NCBI GenBank assembly: GCA_001972305.1
Contig: BDDD01000879.1
Coordinates: 69,262 to 133,261 of the forward strand
Origin: Cephalotus follicularis
Lineage: Eukaryota > Streptophyta > Magnoliopsida > Oxalidales > Cephalotaceae
DNA length: 64,000 nt
Reading direction: 5' to 3'
The notes under the pieces were generated by a model. It did not search any database. It was not told the origin of the DNA and was given only the letters and a program-made list of their open reading frames with translations. The position numbers and the translations under genes were made by a program. Positions 10,573-22,426 of the stretch are shown piece by piece; within the stretch, counting starts at the first letter, position 1; each line of letters starts with the position of its first letter.

Positions 10573-11502
10573 TGGATATTACAAGATATAATTGCTCAAT
10601 TCAGTGAGAACAAGAAAATAGCTTAAAGTGTGAAGAGAGAGCTTTTTGAATGAACTTTGAATTTGATTTGATCTTTGTATGTTTGCTTTGCTTGATCTTT
10701 GTATGTATGATATTCTCCTTCTTTTTCTGAGGTTTCAGTCTTCCTTTTATAGCCATAAAAGGTTTGTAGCCTTTGCATGAATTATAGAAGCTTTTTGATT
10801 AAAGAATGTGTAGTTGCAATCTTTGATTTTTGTCTCTGCTGGTATAAAGACGTCGACTTCTTTAAAAAGGTGTCGATGTCCTTGTAGCTGATAGCCGTTG
10901 GTAGTGCTTGTACTAGCCGTTCCTGGTTTCCCGGGTCTTGTTTATTTAAAAAGGCGTCGACTTCTTTCAAAAGGCGTTGATGTCTTTTCTGGGAAATCTC
11001 CAGGTATTGAAGCTTTGAACATCACATCGACTTCTTCTGTGGGAGTCGATGCATTTTCTGGGAAATGCAGGGTCCTCTAGAAAGGCGTCGATATCCATGG
11101 AAAGGCGTCGATGTCTTTCGTACGTCCGTCGATGTCTTTACTAATAAGCATCGATGTCATTGCTCGAAAAAGTCCTGTAACTTTGGCACCTAAAGACGTC
11201 GATGTCTTTCAGATAGGGATCGACTTCTTTCGTACGGACGTCGATGTATTTGCCTGTAAGAGTTGATGTCTTCATGTGAATTTGTCCTGTAACTTCTGGC
11301 ATGAAAGGCGTCGATGTCTTCTTGGAAGGCGTCGATGTCTTTCTGTACGGACGTCGATGTTATTCCTTGAAAGTCGATGTCTTCTTCTGCAGATGGTATT
11401 TTTGCTTTGATATTGATCTTGTAATTCCTTGCACATTTAAGTAGACTTGTCAAATGCAAATATGTTATCATCAAAACAAGGATTGAGACTAAATCGTCAA
11501 CA
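10573..11502 (-). repeat. Sire 5' LTR
   Basis: Pairs with 3337-4266. On the plus strand it ends CGTCAACA at 11502 and is followed by solo LTR L. On its inner side it touches gag coding sequence with no primer site between them. Confidence 0.9.
10850..11390. repeat. Phased TCGA palindrome array in Sire 5' LTR
   Basis: The counterpart of 3630-4145, with the same unit order and steps of about 20-21 bp. Several units that are damaged in the other copy are intact here (GACGTCGAC near 10850, GGCGTCGACTT near 10954), and others are damaged here (GTTGATGTC near 11260). Most differences are CG to TG or CA. Confidence 0.85.
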
Positions 11503-11635
11503 GTGTCAAATATCGGTTATGTGGATTTGGCATTTTGTGGAAACATATATGTTTGATCTTACTTAACCAATATTGGAAGGGTACATGAGATCACTAAAAG
11601 AGTTAGACTCTTAATGCTTCACTAGCCAGACAAAG

Positions 11636-11715
11636 ATGTCGATGTCTTTTAGATAACATCGATGTTTTTAGTGCCACATTGCATGGACATCGATATCCTT
11701 TGGAAGGCGTCGACG
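11636..11715. repeat. TCGA palindrome cluster in solo LTR L
   Basis: TCGA at 11639, 11659, 11690 and 11710 (steps 20, 31, 20) in GATGTCGATGTC, ACATCGATGT, ACATCGATATCC and GGCGTCGACGTC contexts. This lies outside the Sire LTR boundary at 11502, so it belongs to a different LTR family. Confidence 0.75.
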
Positions 11716-13841
11716 TCTTTGAGCAGGACGTGCAACCTGTGCACAACCTCACATCGTGGGCACGTTTTTTCTCACATCTTCAGCCGGTTTCTCCTGATCT
11801 TACACGTTTTAGAAACATGGGAATCATGGCTTCGGACTCCCAGGGAGTGAGGACCATGATCCTATGTGAATGGGAGATTGGGAGAGAGAAAAGAGGTTAG
11901 TAATAGGCATTTTCTGTAGAAAATGAATAAGAGAAAATGTTGGAGTTTTGCTGGGCAAGAGAGCTCGGATTTCACTCTGCAGATTGTGTGTTCCTTTCAT
12001 CTGTGATACACCAAGCAAGAGCTTATCTAGGGTGGATTGATCATTGACTTCATTGGTCAATATCAATTTACTTTTTCTAAGCTAAGTGAGAGAGAGAAAG
12101 TTCATGCACTTGGTTATTGCTGGTTGGATTGCTTGTTGTTCCTGAGACTTGGAGAACATCAAAGGGGAATCTACTCAAGCGTGTAGTGGCAAAGAAAGAA
12201 GGAGCCTTCACCCTCTGGTATATTTCTTGGTCTTTCTTTTCTTGCCATGCTTGTGTGTCACCATTGTTTGCAATGGTGACACCAATTCAATTATGTTGAT
12301 GTTGTGGTGATCCATGTGGTCTGTGGACGTGCCATAATGGACTAGTTACGTTTTTATTGGGTGTTATTCCGCTGCCATGATTGTTTGTTTTGTTTTGTTC
12401 TACACCCTACACACCATAGTCCATTTATGGTTCCGGTTTCGGTTTATCCGTTTCCAACAGATTGAGCTCTCCTCTACCAACATCCCAAGCACAACATCCA
12501 GGTGTTGAGCATGCATCCCAAGCATTGCAGCGTTGTGCGCCAACATCCCTTGGGAAGCGCCCGAGGAGCCTACAATGGCTTCCTCTGCCATATGAGTCTC
12601 CCTTGCCAGGCGCCCGAGGATCCAACAATGGCGTCATTTTCCATGTGAGTTTCCTCTGCCATACGCCTGAGAAGCCATTCCTACATGCCCGAGACGCCAT
12701 GAGCTGAGGTGGCCATGCGTCCGAGGAGCCACATGCCGAGATAGCCAAGTACTGAGCCCTCCTTTGCCATGCACCGAGCCCTCTTCATACATGCGTCCTC
12801 AGCATGTAACGTCATTTCCAAAGCTCTCCACTGCCATGCCGAGCTTCCTCATGTCATGCGCTGTAGCCGGCGAAATGGAAGGCAACTGTACAGTGTCTCG
12901 CCTATATACCGAGTATGAGCGCTTTGCATACGAGCGTGTGCTCGGGTAGTGCATGGTAATGTCTCCATGCATGCATAGCCCCTGTAGCATGCGTTATGCG
13001 CCCGACCTTAAATGCCTGGATGTATAATGCAACTGGAAAATGGATTATAATAATGATAAGCGCAGTATAATAATGATAGGTGCAGTAGAGGGATGATAAG
13101 TGCAATATAAGTATAGGAATGATAAGTGCAATATATATATGGATAGTAAGTGTAGTGCAAAATAGTGTAAATGTAGTGTAATAAAGTGATAAAGGCAGAC
13201 CCTGCAGTGAATGGAAACGTAGTGATAATGCACTGTTAGTGTAATATTAATGTAGCATAGCGAAATGTAATGTACTGGATCACCATCGAGATGAGCCCTA
13301 CGGGGATCACCACTGAGATGAGCTAGTAAGGTTATTTCTAAGATGACCTAATGGGTCACAAAATTGAGCTGAACCAGGTAGGTCACCGAGATAGCCGAGT
13401 GGACCACTGACTGAGATGAGCCATTGGATCACCAACCAAGATGAGCCGATGGATCACCAACAGAGTTGAGCCGCGCTGACTGAATGACTGTTATTGTATA
13501 TTGTAATAGTGAATGTCTACGTTCCTCTCGTCTCTCTATAATGCCTAGAGCGCGTATATTTCTCTTCCTAAAGCCGAGGACTGAGGAACTGGTCTGCCTA
13601 AAATGTAATGTTTATTCCCGGCTCATCTGCCTTTAACGTCTGGAGTGCGTTACCGCTCCTCCTTAAGTAGGGGATGCTGATGAAGGATTTATAATGATTG
13701 TTAGTGATTGTAATGATTGTGAATAACAGTTATGGACTATATGGATTGTACCGTTATTGTATCTCTTATTTGTATCGCGTATGCTTGCTTCATATGCATT
13801 TCATAAATGCATGGTGGTAGTACCTACACGACCAGGGGTCG

Positions 13842-13873
13842 CTGACCCATTGCATTTTAATGTCATGGGTCAG
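13842..13873 (+). promoter_or_regulatory. Conserved hairpin near LTR L 3' end
   Basis: CTGACCCAT at 13842-13850 and ATGGGTCAG at 13865-13873 form a perfect 9-bp stem about 310 bp before the LTR end. The equivalent position in the T1/N2 LTRs carries CTGACCCATT/AATGGGCCAG. The 3' arm ends CAG|GTAC, so a splice-acceptor reading is also possible. Confidence 0.55.
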
Positions 13874-14394
13874 GTACGGGTAGAGCCTTGCAGATAGCTG
13901 AGGATTGAATCCGTAGGTGAGTCTCCTCCCTTTCATTGCAGTTTGACGACCCAGGAGCATAAGGATATTGTATTTTTGTTTTATGACCTACCGACTTGTG
14001 GCAGAGCTGTTGTGAACAGTGTTGTACATAACTGGGTTATATCCACTCAAGTGATATTTTATTGGATTTATTCCACGTGCATTTTAAATGTTTTTAATTA
14101 TTCCACTAAATTGGAAATGAATAGTACTGTTCGTAGCGCGTCAACCCTTGGGGGTTGACCCTTGGGGTTTGGGGCATTACACGACCTTTATTTATTCACC
14201 ACTACTTTTTTACTTGTATTAATTTTTTGAACATGAAATTTAATGTGAGAAAGTTGTGGAAAAGCTTGAATAATTTGATATTCCAAGTAGTATTTTGTTA
14301 ATGTTTTTATCTGTATAGAGAGGTAAGTGTGTATGACTTAAAACATTACACCATTTGTATCAAGTTTGGAATACTCTGTAGTGTTGCCTTCAGC

Positions 14395-15121
14395 TGATAA
14401 GCATAAAAATGTGTTATTTTTAATGATTTATTTATGATATTTTTATGCTTGGAATAGACTACTGTGGTTGTGTTTATTTGATTTTCAGGTATTATGTTTA
14501 TTATCACAGAATAAGAGAAAATGGAGGATAAACGTCACTTTTCAAGTTAAAGTGGCTTGATGTCAAAAATCGGTTAAAGAGTGCACTCACTTCAGCAAGA
14601 GAATTCAAAAATTAAGGCTCAAAAGATAGTGAATATTGAACTCATTTTGTTTATAAAATTATTTGGAGTAATTTTAGTTCTTTGGCCGGTTCATTCTGAA
14701 GTTCCGACGAACAGATATTATAAGAAAATAAATGTTGAAACATGTGGAGCCCATTGATGACATCACCATGATTTCACTCTCCGTGTATGCTATTCTTTCA
14801 CGCCGCATCACGTCTTCAATCATGCAATCAGCCCATGCAAACAATGCAACACGCTCAGCCCATACACGCATCAGCACGCAAATACACTCTATGTTTTAAA
14901 CTATGCCTTAGGTCTTTTAGTCGGCCACATATATATATATTGCATAAAGCGGCAGAACGAAAAAGGCAGTAGGAGAGACGCGAAAGAAGGCAGTAGGAGA
15001 GACGCGAGAGAAGGCAGTAGAAGGGAGCAGACAGTGAAATGAAGCGAGACACGAGAGGAGCAACTGTTTTTAATGGCGAATTCATTGAAGAAGATTATTG
15101 TTGCTATCGTCATCATGCTCG
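14395..15121 (+). mobile_element. Athila/Tat-like LTR (copy C, promoter half)
   Basis: Starts TGATAAGCATAAAAATGTG and aligns clearly with LTR A from 734 (GCTTGGAATAGACTACTG, AAAATCGGTTAAAGAGTGCA). It diverges towards 14750. A TATA-like run lies at 14927-14941, followed by direct repeats of GGCAGTAGGAGAGACGCGA (three units, 14965-15025). The later R/U5 portion seen in A and B is not recognisable. The 213 bases before it (14182-14394) are AT-rich and empty. Confidence 0.6.
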
Positions 15122-16021
15122 GTTAAATATTTTAATCCCTAGATGTAGATGAACCCATGTTATATATATATATATATATATATTTCAGTTCTGGTTTTCA
15201 ATTTATAATTGCATGTTTGTGAGACACTTTTTCTTGTTAATGTATTGGAACATTGATGAGTAGCCTATTTTATTCGATTAAGTAAGACTTAGGGGTGTTC
15301 TACATCTAGTTTCTTAAAGCCAATTGGCTTGAGAGTAACTGGTCCAAAACTTGCTACATGTGTCCTATAGAAAGCTTAAGAGACTAAGACATTGCACAAA
15401 TTTAAGTTGGTACAATTTTTATTGATCTCATGTGCACATTGTTGTAAAATCTAAAGCTACTTAGTAATTTGGGTGTCTGGTGTATGCTTCATCTATGTCA
15501 TTAAAACCAACGGTAGTGGAGGAATGAGTTCAATAAAAGAAAAAGAAAATAAAAAGAAAGAAAAGATGTGTGAGTGCTAAAATTCTTTGTCTGACTTCGA
15601 ATTAGGATTTTATGTTACTGAGAATGCATATCTTGATTGGTAAATAGTATGGAATAACAGAAAATTTGGTAAAGGTCCTTAATTGAGATGTGTTTTGATT
15701 CTAGAACTTGGAGCGAGAAAATAAAATACAAGTATGAAAGTGTCTATGAATTTTTAAGTTGAGATACATTTTACCTGCTAGCAAAGTTATAATGAACTGA
15801 ATTTTGTGTGTTTATTCGCTGAAAACACTCACGAGACAAAACTCGTCCACTAGGTCCACATAGGGGTTTAAACGCTTGTTATATATGCTGAATGCAATCG
15901 TGATTCCTACGAAAGTGAGTTATGGTTTTTGTTTATGTTTTCTGTTTTTATTCTTGTTTTTTTGTTTTAGTTTTCCATTTTGTTTGCTTAAGGACAAGTA
16001 AAGTTTATGTATGGGGTTATT
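15122..16021 (+). other. Short non-coding interior between LTR C and LTR B
   Basis: Begins with a (TA)n run (15162-15182), continues AT-rich without any ORF of note, and ends with a GGACAAGTAAAG...GTATGGGG polypurine region before LTR B. 15900-16020 matches 600-733, so it is the 3' interior end of the same family. C-interior-B therefore reads as a deleted or non-autonomous element about 3.2 kb long, though C and B may come from different subfamilies. Confidence 0.5.
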
Positions 16022-16214
16022 TGTTTAGCATAAAAATGTGTCATTTTTAATAATCTATTTGTTATATTTTTATGCTTGGAACAGACTACTTTGGTTGTTC
16101 TTATTTGATTTTCGGGTACAAGTTCAAATTCATCAAAGTGCATGAATACAAGTCTAAATTGAAAAAATTGAAGACAAAAGCCTGAAATCTACAGATTGTG
16201 CAAATAATAGAGCA

Positions 16215-16605
16215 ATGCGTTGACATTTTCATTATAAGCGTCGATGCCTATCTCTTAAGCATTGGCGGTTTCAAAGAGAGCGTTGACGCTTTACACTTTA
16301 GCGTGGAACAATTTTGCAGTCTCGTGTTAAAGAGTCAACACCAATCTTTTTGGTGTCAACATGTTGAAAATTTAATGTTTAGGCGTCAACGCCATTTATA
16401 GTCATCAACGCCAAGAATTGCACAATTCAGACAGTAGCCATAATCATCAACGTATAATAAGGAAGATGTCAATGTCATGTTAAGCATCGATGCTTAACAC
16501 TCAAGTCTGCTCAATAACGCGAAGTTCAAATTGACGTGTAGTGCACCATTCACATATCAAAGCATCAACGTCCCAGAGATAAACGTCGATGCTTATGACG
16601 CTCCT
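16215..16605. repeat. Phased TCGA/TCAA/TTGA palindrome array in LTR B
   Basis: Cores at 16220 (TTGA), 16241 (TCGA), 16283 (TTGA), 16335 and 16356 (TCAA), 16386, 16405, 16447 and 16469 (TCAA), 16487 (TCGA), 16565 (TCAA) and 16586 (TCGA). Most steps are 18-22 bp or 42. Half the units have the CG turned into TG or CA. One unit is a perfect 22-bp palindrome at 16478-16499 (core AAGCATCGATGCTT). Confidence 0.8.
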
Positions 16606-17339
16606 GACAGCAAAATTGGAAAGTTTTCAGTGTTTTCTTTGGATTGTAATAATTTTCCTTTTCTAGATTAATTAGGTTATGTTTTATTTCCGTTTTTACT
16701 CGTGATTGTAAGTATAAAAGGAGGAGAGTGGCCACAAAAACAATTGTACAAGCTAGTGACATGCTTTGCCACCCGCCGTCTTCTTCCTTTAGAACATTTA
16801 GGTTTTTAGGGTTAGAAAAACCCATTAGATTGTATTGATTCAACTCCATTAATAAAATTCTTGAACTTTGGATTTGTTCTTCAATTTTCCAACATCTCCC
16901 GCACTTTATATGTATGATTAAAACCCACATACATCCTGTCTGTGAAGAAGAAAGTTGTTGAATGAATGGTTTTTAATGCAATCAATGGAGTCTACTCATA
17001 CAGTTTGTCACGCCGAACACACTCCGTATAGACATAGCGTGACACTCATACGATTTATCGCTGCTGCCACACTTCGTATAGAATAGCATGACTACTCATA
17101 CGATTTGTCAACACAGTCACACTCCGTATCGACCTAACCGCGGTTGGTTACCAAGGTTTGTTCAATCAAGTAAGTGAGTTGTTCAATATAATTTATGGTG
17201 AGTTTCAATACCCTAAAACCGATTTATTTTGCATATTTTATTCACTGTTATTTATTGATTTGTTAGTTCATAGTTTGCATGCTTTAAATCCGTTAGTTTT
17301 CAATACAAGATATCATAACTATCAATGCCTACCCCGTAA

Positions 17340-17450
17340 GGGTCGACGCTTTCAGTGTTTTGTTTAGTTCACATCGACGCTTAATGTCGATGCTTTACTG
17401 CTTTCAATTATAAAAGTCGACGCCTAGTGACAAAGCGTCGACGCTATCAT
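17340..17450. repeat. Second TCGA palindrome cluster in LTR B
   Basis: TCGA at 17343, 17374, 17387, 17417 and 17438 (steps 31, 13, 30, 21), including GTCGACGCTTT, TGTCGATGCTTT and AAAGCGTCGACGCT. It lies in the U5-like part of the LTR. Confidence 0.75.
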
Positions 17451-19481
17451 CCCCTGTTTCAATAATTAGTTTATTTTGGAATGTTTAGGAGTAGCTTTTG
17501 ATAATATCCCTTCAATTTTTCATACTTTGCCTAGGTTGAATGGATTATAACTAATTTAGCTTGTTTCCTAGCATTCAACCCGTTACTGCACAACCGTACA
17601 CTTGCGTTATAAATTTAAAATATTCGAAATTCGTGAACAGTAGAGAAAGAGGAACTGATTACGTTTCTCAAGAATAATTGTAATACCCTGTTTGTCCGTA
17701 CGTATTTTCGGGCTTTTTATCTGTTTCGATAAGTAGTTGTCTACTTTGTGTTGGGTTTATGAGTCGGGCTAACTGATACTAGCCTTGACTTTGGGTATGT
17801 CATTATGTGTATGTGTTTTGGTTAAGTTTATGTTATTATTTATACATATTAAATTTTTTAAATATGCTTTTAAAAAAAACCTTTTAAAATAAATTCCTTT
17901 TAATTTTTAATTTTTATTTCTTTCTCTCCCTCCCTTATCTCTCCCGTCTCCTTCTCCCTCTCATGACTCTCTTCCGCATATCTCTCCCCCTTTCCTTCTT
18001 CTCTCCCTAAAAATATCCTCTTTTTCCTTATCTAAACCGATTCTGTTTCCTTATTCCCTATCTTACCCGTTTTGCTCCCCTTTTACTATTTAAGTATGCT
18101 GATGCCATTGTTTTTCTGCCTTTCTTGTCACACCCCGTTTTTTACATTCACGTATAATGGACCAGCATATGCGGTGATATCAGAAATAAGCAATATAATA
18201 ATATTCCAGCACAATTCATAAATTTGCGGAAGCATTCGATAAGCCGGAATTATAAAAGCCGTCCGCACGCATCCCATACTACGTGCGGTAAAACAACAGT
18301 TATCCTTAAACAAAAGGAAATACATCACTACAGGGTATGAACCGTTCAATACGTTACAAAATACAGTACATCATCCATAAAAATAACAACCTTAAAATCA
18401 CAATAAGAAGCTCTTCCAGCTTCAGCAGCAGTCTCCAAATGTCCTTGCTTAATCTGAAATTGTAGGGGTTAGCCGTTGTCCTCACTTGGCTAAGTAGAAT
18501 GATAATGTATGATAAGGAATATATGAATGCAATATGTATGACAGTTTATATCAAAATAACATTTGAATGGGCCAATATATAAGCAATCATGCCAAGTGGC
18601 CATAAACAATCCATATGCAAGAATACCGCACAAGGGTACAATCAATCAGTCCAGTGGTTGTCCGAAGACCAGTATTGGGCTCAAGACACCGCTAACCCCT
18701 AGCCTACGTCGAGCAACCTAGATATCATCCCAACTCCGCTGATGATAGGAGGCAAACAGTACTACCGGCATTTAACGGGTAGCTAACAGTCAGTTCTGCA
18801 TTGCAGACAGTGGGTGGATCTCTAGCCAACTCTGGCACCTAGGATCACCTCCGTAGTCAGTGATGGCTCCTATCACTCGACTAACGGCAGTAACATAGAC
18901 AATCAATTTAATCAGTGCAATTCAATGTAATATTACACATATATATAATATGCAATATAAAATTGTTTTCTTTAGAAATATTAACAATTCAGTAATCGTA
19001 CATCTCATAGGAGGAAAACGATCTCAGTAACAGTAGTGGTTTCCAATTCGGAAACAAAACAGTAGGCAGTAAAATAGTAGGTGTTAAATCAGTAGTTCCT
19101 TTAACAATAAGTGTTCTTTTGAAAAGGATAGTAAATGTCAAAATTTTGGGTTCAAGTCCCATAAATGATTTTCAATCTTGAAACTATCAGTAGTAGTGGT
19201 GTTAATAGCACCAAACAGTATATATACTAACATAAGTAGTATATGCAGCAACATTAAATCCAAAACAGTAATTCTTGTAAAAATGGTAATTTTCATTGAA
19301 AGTGATATTTAAACCATAATTTGTGTATATATATCACATAACTCGTTCGATCGATGCAATACCAGTAGTTATGATGTTAGATAACATCAAACAGTGTGTA
19401 CTATCCAGTGGTAACATGTACAATTCAATAACAATATCAAACAGTAACAATTCAATCAATGTATGAATTTCTTGCCCAGAA

Positions 19482-19551
19482 CAGTCGGCTGCCATGAAGA
19501 ACCAGTCGGCTGCTGGGTTGAGTAGTCGACTGCTTTGGGTGGCAGTCGACT
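19482..19551. repeat. Phased CAGTCGACTG/CAGTCGGCTG cluster (V LTR, first)
   Basis: Units at 19485, 19506, 19526 and 19546 (steps 21, 20, 20): two CAGTCGGCTG, one TAGTCGACTG, one CAGTCGACTG. Spacer sequence is unrelated between units. Confidence 0.85.
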
Positions 19552-20732
19552 GCCTCTGCCCAGAAAATGCAGAAATTGCAAGTCATGTGATGCCAATTCA
19601 ATTCCCAATCAATTCAATACATGCAATTATGCAGAAAATAACATACATAATATGCATACTCATATCTTCCATGACATATCATTACCCCTACCTCAAATCG
19701 CTATCCCAAGATCAATTGAGCTTGATCTTTCTCTTTGAGTTCCAAGTCACTTTTGTCAATCACTCTTTCAATTTCCAGTAGAATCAATCTATGCATGTTT
19801 GTTTATGAACACATGCATCAATATCAGTAAGTTTCAATCATTCATACAGTGGTTTAATCATTAGTCCACTAAAGTCTTTAACTTTCCTTTACCATTCTAT
19901 CACTTCCTTTCTTTGAACCTTATGCCAAATATCATTAAATCTCGAATCCATTGATTTTAACTTGTTTGACAGAAGATATATACATGAAATCAGTATGTAT
20001 ATATATACTAATCAATTATAATCATCATCTAGTTGCATCAAGAATTACTAGAACTCTTAAGTCTCTAGTTCCATTTTAAACACTCTCCATATTCCAATTA
20101 ATTTATTCAATCCATCCACTGATTTTGCAGGTTTCAACAGTAGGTATATACATACTTAGGAGTCATTAAGCATATCCTAACATTAACAACAATTATAATC
20201 CATTCTAGAGACTATATCACCAATTCCACTTGATTTCATTATTACTTCCCATTTCAATTCTAAAGATTGTTATTCCAATCCATTAACAGAAGATATACAA
20301 CATTCTTAGTCACATTTTATCAACATAACATCAAGAATTTCGGATTGAGAACTTACCAAGTCTCTAAGCCTCAAAGTCCCCCTTTTTGAGCTTTCTAACC
20401 TCTCCAATGCAAGCCTTCAACAATCCTTAGCAATTCTCACTTCACTCTGTGTTTCTAACACTCAACAACATCATTCAACATCTGATATAAGACCTGAATT
20501 CGTCAGATTTCTACCTACTCACATGCACTCACAATTTCTTTCTTTCTTTCCATCTCATGCCTTGTCTTTTCTTCACTTTTCTTTCATAATTTATCATTTA
20601 CAGGTAGTAGGTATGCAGAGAACATGCAAAACATTCCCCTTTTGCATGTTCTGGCAGGTGAGGAGACATAAGTGCCATTCCCATCTGTCCCTCTTGTCCT
20701 TGCACATGCTAGGCATCTGTCCAGGAGCAGTC

Positions 20733-20812
20733 CAGTCGACTGGATTTAGTGGGCAGTCGACTGCCTTCATCACGTGGCAAACAGTCGGCTGTTCCCCTGT
20801 GACAGTCGGCTG
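20733..20812. repeat. Phased CAGTCGACTG/CAGTCGGCTG cluster (V LTR, second)
   Basis: Units at 20736, 20757, 20785 and 20806 (steps 21, 28, 21). Same core as 19482-19551 and as the H1 array at 23972. Confidence 0.85.
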
Positions 20813-21031
20813 TTTGGGTTAAAATTAGGGTTTCTAACCATTGGTATTTTATCAATTGTATATCTATTCACCCCAAGCATTTACCAATCATAGAAATTAG
20901 TATAATTGGACAAATAACTCAAGTAAAATGTATATTTTATTTTAAAATTGGATCAATATACATTAATTGAAGTTACGGTTATTACATTCCCCCCTCCTTC
21001 AAGAAAATTCGTCCTTGAATTTAGCCCTTCA

Positions 21032-22414
21032 TTACATTTCAAATAAGTGGGGAAATGTCTCCCTCATTTCGTCCTCACGCTCCCACGTAGCTTCCTCAGT
21101 TCCGTGAAAACGCCACAACACTTTGACCATAGGGATGGTCTTGTTCCTCAGAACTTTATCCATTCGATCCACAATCCTTGTCGGCCTCTCTTCATATGTC
21201 GATCTCGGACTAATGAATCCAGGGTCGTAGCTCAAAATGTGAGATGGGTCGGGTACGTATTTTCGTAACATGGAAACATGAAATACGTTATGCACGTCCG
21301 ACAAGCTAGGCGGTAGTGCAATCTGATATGCTACCTCCCCCACTCTCTCTAGTATCTCATAAGGTCCAATATACCTTGGAGCTAACTTCCCTTTAAGGCC
21401 AAAACGATATATCCCATCCGAAGGCGAGATCTTCAAGAACACATGATCTCCCTTCTCAAATTCCAACTTTCTTCTCTTGCTGTCGGCGTAACTTTTCTGC
21501 CGACTCTGTGCAGTTAGCAATCTCTTCCTGATCATCTCTACTTTATCAGTGGTCTCCTGTACCAAGTCTGGTCCCAATACCTGCCTCTCACCTACTTCGT
21601 CCCAGCAAATAGGTGATCTGCATTTTCTCCCGTACAAAGCTTCATACGGAGCCATTCCGATGCTGGTGTGAAAACTGTTGTTGTAGGAGAATTCAATCAA
21701 TGCCAGATGATCCTCCCAACTTCCAGCAAAATCGATCATACAAGCCCGCAACATATCCTCCAGAGTCTGGATAGTACGCTCGGACTGTCCGTCGGTCTGT
21801 GGATGAAATGCAGTGCTGAAATTCAAGGTTGTCCCCATAGCTGATTGGAACTTCTTCCAGAATCTTGATGTAAATCTAGCATCTCGGTCACAAACAATAC
21901 TGACCGGTACTCCATGCAATCTCACTATCTCCCGGATATACAATCGAGCAAGCTTCTCGATAGAATATGTCATGTTCATCGGAAGAAAGTGTGCGGACTT
22001 AGTAAGTCTGTCCACAATAACCCACACTGCTTCGTGCTGATTTCGTGACCTCGGTAATCCCGACACGAAGTCCATGGTCACATGTTCCCATTTCCACTCA
22101 ACAACTGGCAGCGATTGTAGCAGTCCCGCAGGTTTCTGATGTTCGGCCTTCACTCGCTGACAGGTCAAACATCTTGCTACATATTCTGCGATCTCCTTTT
22201 TCATTACACTCCACCAGTAATTCTTCTTCAGGTCGTGCCACATCTTGGAACTTCCTGAGTGAACACTGTATCTCGATTTATGAGCTTGTTGCAGTAGCTC
22301 ATTCTTGATACTCTCATCATCAGGAATACATATCCTTCCTCGGAACCTCAGAATGCCATCAGTATGTACGGAGAACTCAGAATCAGCGTCAAGGTTCTCA
22401 CGAATATTCAACAA
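21032..22414 (-). CDS. V integrase with chromodomain-type C-terminus
   Basis: 460 codons uninterrupted on the minus strand. The first Met is probably not a real start, since the protein is the continuation of the 22427-22954 frame past one TAG. Visible in order: the zinc-binding region (SSKMWHDLKKNYWW... CLTCQRVKAEHQ), the first catalytic Asp in VTMDFVSGLPRS, VDRLTKSAHFLP, the second Asp in VCDRDARFTSRFW, DGQSERTIQTLEDML with the catalytic Glu, the conserved EALYGRKCRSPICWDE block, the GPYEIL GPY/F module, and VKVLWRFHGTEEATWERED, the chromodomain-like end. It catalyses strand transfer of element cDNA into chromatin in the family. It is the only apparently complete enzyme domain of V. One in-frame stop separates it from RNase H. 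Confidence 0.88.
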   Translation of the reverse strand: MLNIRENLDADSEFSVHTDGILRFRGRICIPDDESIKNELLQQAHKSRYSVHSGSSKMWHDLKKNYWWSVMKKEIAEYVARCLTCQRVKAEHQKPAGLLQSLPVVEWKWEHVTMDFVSGLPRSRNQHEAVWVIVDRLTKSAHFLPMNMTYSIEKLARLYIREIVRLHGVPVSIVCDRDARFTSRFWKKFQSAMGTTLNFSTAFHPQTDGQSERTIQTLEDMLRACMIDFAGSWEDHLALIEFSYNNSFHTSIGMAPYEALYGRKCRSPICWDEVGERQVLGPDLVQETTDKVEMIRKRLLTAQSRQKSYADSKRRKLEFEKGDHVFLKISPSDGIYRFGLKGKLAPRYIGPYEILERVGEVAYQIALPPSLSDVHNVFHVSMLRKYVPDPSHILSYDPGFISPRSTYEERPTRIVDRMDKVLRNKTIPMVKVLWRFHGTEEATWEREDEMRETFPHLFEM

Positions 22415-22426
22415 TTTAGTGTCACT

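Larger units (their letters stand above)
3337..11502 (-). mobile_element. Sire-lineage Ty1/copia retrotransposon, defective
   Basis: On the minus strand, in order: 5' LTR (10573-11502), the 3' half of gag, protease, integrase, RT, RNase H, a non-coding spacer, an extra ORF, multiplied polypurine tracts and the 3' LTR (3337-4266). The LTR start TGTTGACGATTTAG, the AAAAAGGGGGAGATTG tract and an extra ORF after pol are typical of the Sire (Sirevirus) lineage. The primer-binding site and the first half of gag are missing: the 5' LTR abuts gag coding sequence at 10570. The element could not prime its own reverse transcription. Both LTRs span 928 shared bases and look about 97% identical by eye. 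No clean target duplication was found. Confidence 0.9.
3310..14181 (+). mobile_element. Solo Ty3-type LTR (L), split by a Sire element
   Basis: The LTR appears to start TGTGATGCCCTGACA at 3310 and to resume at 11503 after the Sire insertion. It ends at TTGGGGCATTACA (14181); the ends are inverted to each other (TGTGATGCC / GGCATTACA). Without the insertion it is about 2.7 kb. Neither a primer site nor a polypurine tract flanks it, so it reads as a solo LTR. No target duplication is visible. Inside are TCGA palindromes at 11636-11715, a CATGCCGAG-rich block (12460-12960), a run of GAT(G/C)A...AGCCG repeats at 13270-13480, and a 9-bp stem hairpin at 13842-13873. Layout and length match the T1 LTR, so I infer a chromovirus-type LTR. 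Confidence 0.6.
16022..17625 (+). mobile_element. Athila/Tat-like LTR (copy B)
   Basis: Starts TGTTTAGCATAAAAATGTG after the polypurine tract. It shares its first 100 bp and its R/U5 (16800-17625, CTACTCATACG repeats, GAATTC-less tail ending in ACTTGCGTTATAAATT) with LTR A. The U3 differs and carries its own palindrome array. Its end near 17625 is inferred from alignment with A. 17626-17678 is a short unassigned stretch before H1. Confidence 0.65.
18126..20986 (-). repeat. V 3' LTR (full length, about 2.86 kb)
   Basis: On the minus strand it starts TGTAATAACCG (20986) and ends GGGGTGTGACA (18126). Immediately outside its start is a GAAGGAGGGGGGAATG polypurine tract (20987-21003). It contains two palindrome clusters (19482-19551, 20733-20812). 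The small ORFs inside have no recognisable product. Confidence 0.85.

Noticed and set aside
14182..14394. Possible target duplication or primer site beside solo LTR L
   Set aside because: The flanks (ACACT before 3310, CGACC after 14181) do not match, and no tRNA-complementary stretch follows.
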